Source: Candidatus Kaiserbacteria bacterium (GTDB taxonomy: Bacteria; Patescibacteriota; Minisyncoccia; Phycocordibacterales; UBA12088). From it: DNA of 8,619 nt. This document shows, piece by piece, positions 5,893-8,619 of this stretch (positions are counted from its first letter, which is position 1; every line of letters begins with the position of its first letter). Under the pieces are notes generated by a model. The model saw only the letters and a program-made list of their open reading frames with translations. It was not told the DNA's origin and ran no database searches. The stretch covers positions 1 through 8,619 of the forward strand of contig PWVU01000118.1 of assembly GCA_003561715.1 (NCBI GenBank), written 5' to 3'. Made by a program: the position numbers and the translations under genes.

Positions 5893-6945
5893 ATGGAAAT
5901 ACTAGACGTCATCAAAGTGCTGTTACCGGCAACACTTGCGTTTTTTGTCGGTATTGCTATTACGCCTGTCGTGGCGCACTATCTCTATGCGTACAAAGCG
6001 TGGAAGAAACGTAGCGTCATTGTTGCAACTGACGGACACGAAGCGCCTATTTCGCAACAGCTCCATAACGACGAACAAAAAAAGACACCGCGCATGGGAG
6101 GTATTGTGGTGTGGTTGAGTGTCGCACTGGTGACCGGCGGCTTTTGGCTTTTTGCAGTGCTTGATGGAGCGCTCGCCGAAAAACTCAATTTTTTGAGTCG
6201 CAGTCAAACATGGCTCCCCCTTGCCGCACTGCTCTTTGGCGCATTGATCGGACTAGTCGATGATATCTATGCGGTCTTGGACCGAAGCGACCAAAAAGCG
6301 GGAGGATTCTCGGCATCCAAACGTCTCCTGATGGTGGGTGCGGCAGGCGCATTTGTCGGCTGGTGGTTCTATGAGAAATTAGGCATGTATGCAATTACGA
6401 TCCCGTTTTGGGGACCCTTTGATATAGGCATACTGTTGATCCCACTGGTCATCGTGGTCATGATCGGCATCTATGCCGGAGGTGTTATAGACGGTATCGA
6501 CGGTCTCTCTGGGGGTATATTCGCAACAATATTCACCGCCTATAGCGTCATTGCCTTTTTCAATCAGCAGTACGATTTGGCGGCTTTTTGTGCGGCTGTC
6601 GTTGGTGCAACGCTTGCCTTTTTGTGGTTCAACATTCCGCCTGCTCGTTTCTATCTTTCTGACACCGGTACAACAGCGTTAACGATGGCGCTCACAGTCG
6701 TGGCTTTTTTAGCGGATGCGGTAGTTGTGTTACCGATCATTGCCGCTATGCTCATTGTTGCCGCAGGGTCAAGCGCGCTACAACTGCTTGCAAAAAAATT
6801 CATGGGGCGCAAACTGTTCATAGTCGCACCGCTTCATCACCACTTTCAAGCTATTGGATGGCCTGCGTATAAAGTCACCATGCGATTCTGGGTCCTTTCA
6901 GTCATCTGTGCGACACTCGGTATAATTCTTGCACTGGCAGGGTAG
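5893..6945 (+). CDS. mraY: Phospho-N-acetylmuramoyl-pentapeptide-transferase
   Basis: A 350-residue polytopic membrane enzyme that moves phospho-MurNAc-pentapeptide from UDP to undecaprenyl phosphate, making lipid I. Signatures in order: KKTPRMGGIVVW (63-74); the catalytic Asp pair in GLVDDIYAV (120-128, D123 and D124); GGVIDGIDGLSGG (196-208); WFNIPPARFYLSDTGTTAL (245-263), with D257; and HHHFQAIGWP (315-324), which marks MraY rather than WecA-type transferases. About ten hydrophobic helices are present. Odd points: the usual NxxNLTDGLDG becomes YAGGVIDGIDG, losing both Asn residues and the Thr, and the usual MGDTGSLALG becomes LSDTGTTALT. The ATG at 5893 is the only suitable start and lacks a Shine-Dalgarno sequence. 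It is first in a run with ftsW (3-base gap) and murG. murD, often between mraY and ftsW, is missing. Confidence 0.93.
   Translation: MEILDVIKVLLPATLAFFVGIAITPVVAHYLYAYKAWKKRSVIVATDGHEAPISQQLHNDEQKKTPRMGGIVVWLSVALVTGGFWLFAVLDGALAEKLNFLSRSQTWLPLAALLFGALIGLVDDIYAVLDRSDQKAGGFSASKRLLMVGAAGAFVGWWFYEKLGMYAITIPFWGPFDIGILLIPLVIVVMIGIYAGGVIDGIDGLSGGIFATIFTAYSVIAFFNQQYDLAAFCAAVVGATLAFLWFNIPPARFYLSDTGTTALTMALTVVAFLADAVVVLPIIAAMLIVAAGSSALQLLAKKFMGRKLFIVAPLHHHFQAIGWPAYKVTMRFWVLSVICATLGIILALAG
6939..6942 (+). promoter_or_regulatory. Ribosome binding site of ftsW
   Basis: AGGG ends 6 bases before the ftsW ATG and lies within the last codons of mraY. It is the clearest plus-strand Shine-Dalgarno sequence in the window and fixes the ftsW start. 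Confidence 0.55.
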
Positions 6946-6948
6946 CGT

Positions 6949-8076
6949 ATGAAAAAAATCGATCGTGTCTTTTTAGGTCTTGTGGCAGTATTGGTTGTCT
7001 TGGGATTTCTCATTCTCAGTTCAGCATCGCTGGGAATGTTGGTGCGTGACGGTTTTCAATTCTCCACACTTGCCGGCGGGCAATTGATCGCGATCGCGAT
7101 CGGGATACTCGGAATGAGTGCGATGCTCTTTGTGCCACTTCCTGTATTGAAAAAAGCCGCGCCGTATCTGTTTGGCATTTCAATACTCGCGACACTGTTA
7201 GTATGGATTCCAGGGCTTGGCGTCGAACACAACGGTGCATTGCGTTGGATCTCGATCGCGGGTTTTTCATTTCAACCTGCCGAACTACTCAAATTTGGTG
7301 CAGTGATCTTCTTTGCGGCATGGCTTGCCGCACGACAGAGTACCATTACCACACTTAAAGGCGGCGCACTTCCATTTTTGGGCTTACTCGCTCTAATCGG
7401 TTCGTTACTGCTCATGCAGCCGGATACCGGCACTTTTTTGGTAATAGCGCTTGCACTCACCGCAATGTTCGTTGCGGCAGGGGCACGCATGCGAGATCTC
7501 GCCATTATCGGAGGTGTTGGCGTTGTTGCGCTTGGCGTACTCATCGTAATGCGTCCTTATATCATGCGCAGGATCATGACGTTTCTTGATCCCACCTCAG
7601 ATCCGCTCGGGGCGGGATACCAACTCAATCAATCACTCATCGCAGTCGGCTCCGGTGAGTGGTGGGGCAGGGGTTACGGGCAAAGTATCCAAAAGTTCAA
7701 TTTTCTACCTGAACCGATCGCTGATTCCATTTTTTCCGTCGCCGCTGAAGAATTTGGTTTTATCGGTGCCTCAGTTATCATTGGGCTCTTTGTGGCGCTT
7801 GCGTGGCGCGGTATGCGCATTGCGCGAGAAAGCGCAGATCTGTTCGGTGGACTTGCCGCCCTGGGTCTTGTTATACTCATTGTAGCGCAGTCATTTATGA
7901 ACATTGCCTCGATGATCGGCGTTATGCCGCTCACCGGACTTCCGCTCGTCTTCATTAGTAACGGTGGTAGTGCAATGATCATGGCACTTGTTTCAGTGGG
8001 TGTCATATTGCAAGTGTCGCGCTCCCGACGAATTCGTGCATTTCGACGTGCCTCCAAAATTATATCTTCCGTATGA
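6949..8076 (+). CDS. ftsW: Septal peptidoglycan polymerase FtsW (SEDS family)
   Basis: A 375-residue membrane glycosyltransferase that polymerises lipid II at the division site, normally with a class B penicillin-binding protein. About ten hydrophobic segments are visible. Family signatures: NGALRWISIAGFSFQPAELL (95-114); LLLMQPDTGTFLV (153-165); a long extracellular loop with GAGYQLNQSLIAVGSGEWWG (221-240), GRGYGQSIQKFNFLPEP (240-256) and ADSIFSVAAEEFGFIGA (258-274), where D259 matches the SEDS catalytic Asp; and PLTGLPLVFISNGGSAM (327-343). FtsW and RodA are close; the location between mraY and murG favours FtsW. There is no long N-terminal cytoplasmic tail. The basic C-terminus (SRSRRIRAFRRASK) is cytoplasmic. 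The ATG has a Shine-Dalgarno sequence 6 bases upstream and follows mraY by 3 bases; its TGA overlaps the murG ATG. Confidence 0.92.
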   Translation: MKKIDRVFLGLVAVLVVLGFLILSSASLGMLVRDGFQFSTLAGGQLIAIAIGILGMSAMLFVPLPVLKKAAPYLFGISILATLLVWIPGLGVEHNGALRWISIAGFSFQPAELLKFGAVIFFAAWLAARQSTITTLKGGALPFLGLLALIGSLLLMQPDTGTFLVIALALTAMFVAAGARMRDLAIIGGVGVVALGVLIVMRPYIMRRIMTFLDPTSDPLGAGYQLNQSLIAVGSGEWWGRGYGQSIQKFNFLPEPIADSIFSVAAEEFGFIGASVIIGLFVALAWRGMRIARESADLFGGLAALGLVILIVAQSFMNIASMIGVMPLTGLPLVFISNGGSAMIMALVSVGVILQVSRSRRIRAFRRASKIISSV

Positions 8077-8619
8077 TCAAAATCGTTTTTACCGGCGGTG
8101 GAACCGGCGGTCATTTTTATCCCATAATCGCAGTCGCGCAAGAGGTGCTTAAGATCGTCGAGGAGCGCAGGCTTATCGCACCTGAGCTGTATTACATCAG
8201 CACCGACCCTTATGATGAAAAATTACTCTATGAGAATGAGATCATATTCAGGAAAGCGCCTGCAGGAAAACTTCGACGCTATGCATCTGCACAAAATGCC
8301 ACTGATCCATTCAAGACTTTTTTTGGAACGATCAAAGCGCTGGTGATGCTGTTTTCCATCTACCCGGACGTGGTCTTCAGCAAGGGAAGTTATGTGAGCG
8401 TACCAACCGTTATGGCGGCACGTATTCTTGGTATTCCCGTTGTCATTCACGATTCGGACGCAATCCCCGGACGCGCCAATCTTTGGGCATCCAAGTTTGC
8501 AACGCGCATTGCGATTTCATATCCGCAGGCCATTGAGCACTTCAGCAAAAAAATACATGATCGGGTCGCGCTCGTAGGTAATCCTGTCCGCCGTGAGATA
8601 CTACATCTTGAAAAAGAAG
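8073..8619 (+). CDS. murG: UDP-GlcNAc:lipid I N-acetylglucosaminyltransferase, 5' part
   Basis: The first 182 residues of a GT-B glycosyltransferase that adds GlcNAc to lipid I on the inner membrane face, making lipid II. The frame is open to the window edge, so the UDP-GlcNAc-binding C-terminal domain is not seen; a full protein would have about 350-370 residues. The N-terminal glycine loop TGGGTGGHFYP (7-17) is diagnostic. PDVVFSKGSYVSVPTVMAAR (98-117) and the conserved GNPVRREI (169-176) follow, the latter opening the inter-domain region. The usual HEQN at the acceptor site is HDSDAIPGRAN (126-136) here, a substitution of three residues. Residues 44-75 are longer and more charged than usual. 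The ATG overlaps the ftsW stop as ATGA, with no Shine-Dalgarno sequence, so translation is probably coupled. Confidence 0.93.
   Translation, partial: MIKIVFTGGGTGGHFYPIIAVAQEVLKIVEERRLIAPELYYISTDPYDEKLLYENEIIFRKAPAGKLRRYASAQNATDPFKTFFGTIKALVMLFSIYPDVVFSKGSYVSVPTVMAARILGIPVVIHDSDAIPGRANLWASKFATRIAISYPQAIEHFSKKIHDRVALVGNPVRREILHLEKE

Noticed and set aside
7086..7104. Tandem GATCGC/CGATCG run inside ftsW
   Set aside because: It encodes an Ile-Ala-Ile-Ala membrane stretch with preferred codons. The short palindromic repeat is best explained by codon choice and is not an element.
7674..8141. Long minus-strand frame of 155 residues across the end of ftsW and the start of murG
   Set aside because: Both plus-strand genes are clear family members here; the opposite frame is a by-product of their codon use.

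Overview
The window reads as a compact chromosomal segment from a bacterium, most likely a member of the Candidate Phyla Radiation (Patescibacteria, Parcubacteria-like). This placement is inferred from several traits: an archaeal/eukaryotic-type aspartyl-tRNA synthetase, divergent MraY and MurG signatures, near absence of Shine-Dalgarno sequences, a gene for mraY followed directly by ftsW and murG, and short or overlapping intergenic spaces. TGA serves as a stop (end of ftsW), so the code is standard and not the Gracilibacteria type. I see no rRNA, tRNA, insertion sequence, CRISPR array or phage gene.

Layout. Positions 1-113 are a non-coding leader ending in 39 bases without a G. Positions 114-1451 encode aspS. 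Positions 1464-2064 hold an unknown gene that is split by a one-base frameshift and carries a damaged HExxH-like motif. Positions 2065-2441 form the only longer stretch without an obvious conserved gene: a hairpin at the convergent gene ends, a small minus-strand candidate membrane protein (2102-2329) and a 112-base AT-rich divergent promoter region. Positions 2442-3786 encode scpA and scpB (condensin partners), which overlap by 8 bases. scpB in turn overlaps by 50 bases the start of a D-alanyl-D-alanine carboxypeptidase (3737-4828). A sodium/calcium exchanger-type antiporter follows (4859-5794). A new transcription unit then begins with an extended -10 promoter at about 5829, driving mraY, ftsW and murG (5893 to the end; murG is cut by the window edge).

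Functionally the right half is a cell-envelope and cell-division block. MraY makes lipid I, MurG turns it into lipid II, FtsW polymerises lipid II at the septum, and the carboxypeptidase trims stem peptides. ScpA and ScpB, which act with SMC in chromosome compaction and segregation, sit just upstream, so chromosome partition and septal wall synthesis are physically linked here. Translation starts are mostly without Shine-Dalgarno sequences: scpA looks leaderless, several genes rely on overlaps, and only ftsW and the small minus-strand gene have clear ribosome binding sites.

I did not find a convincing new multi-gene system. The items most worth a second look are the frameshifted putative metalloprotease-like gene, the small minus-strand membrane protein, and the altered active-site signatures in MraY and MurG.
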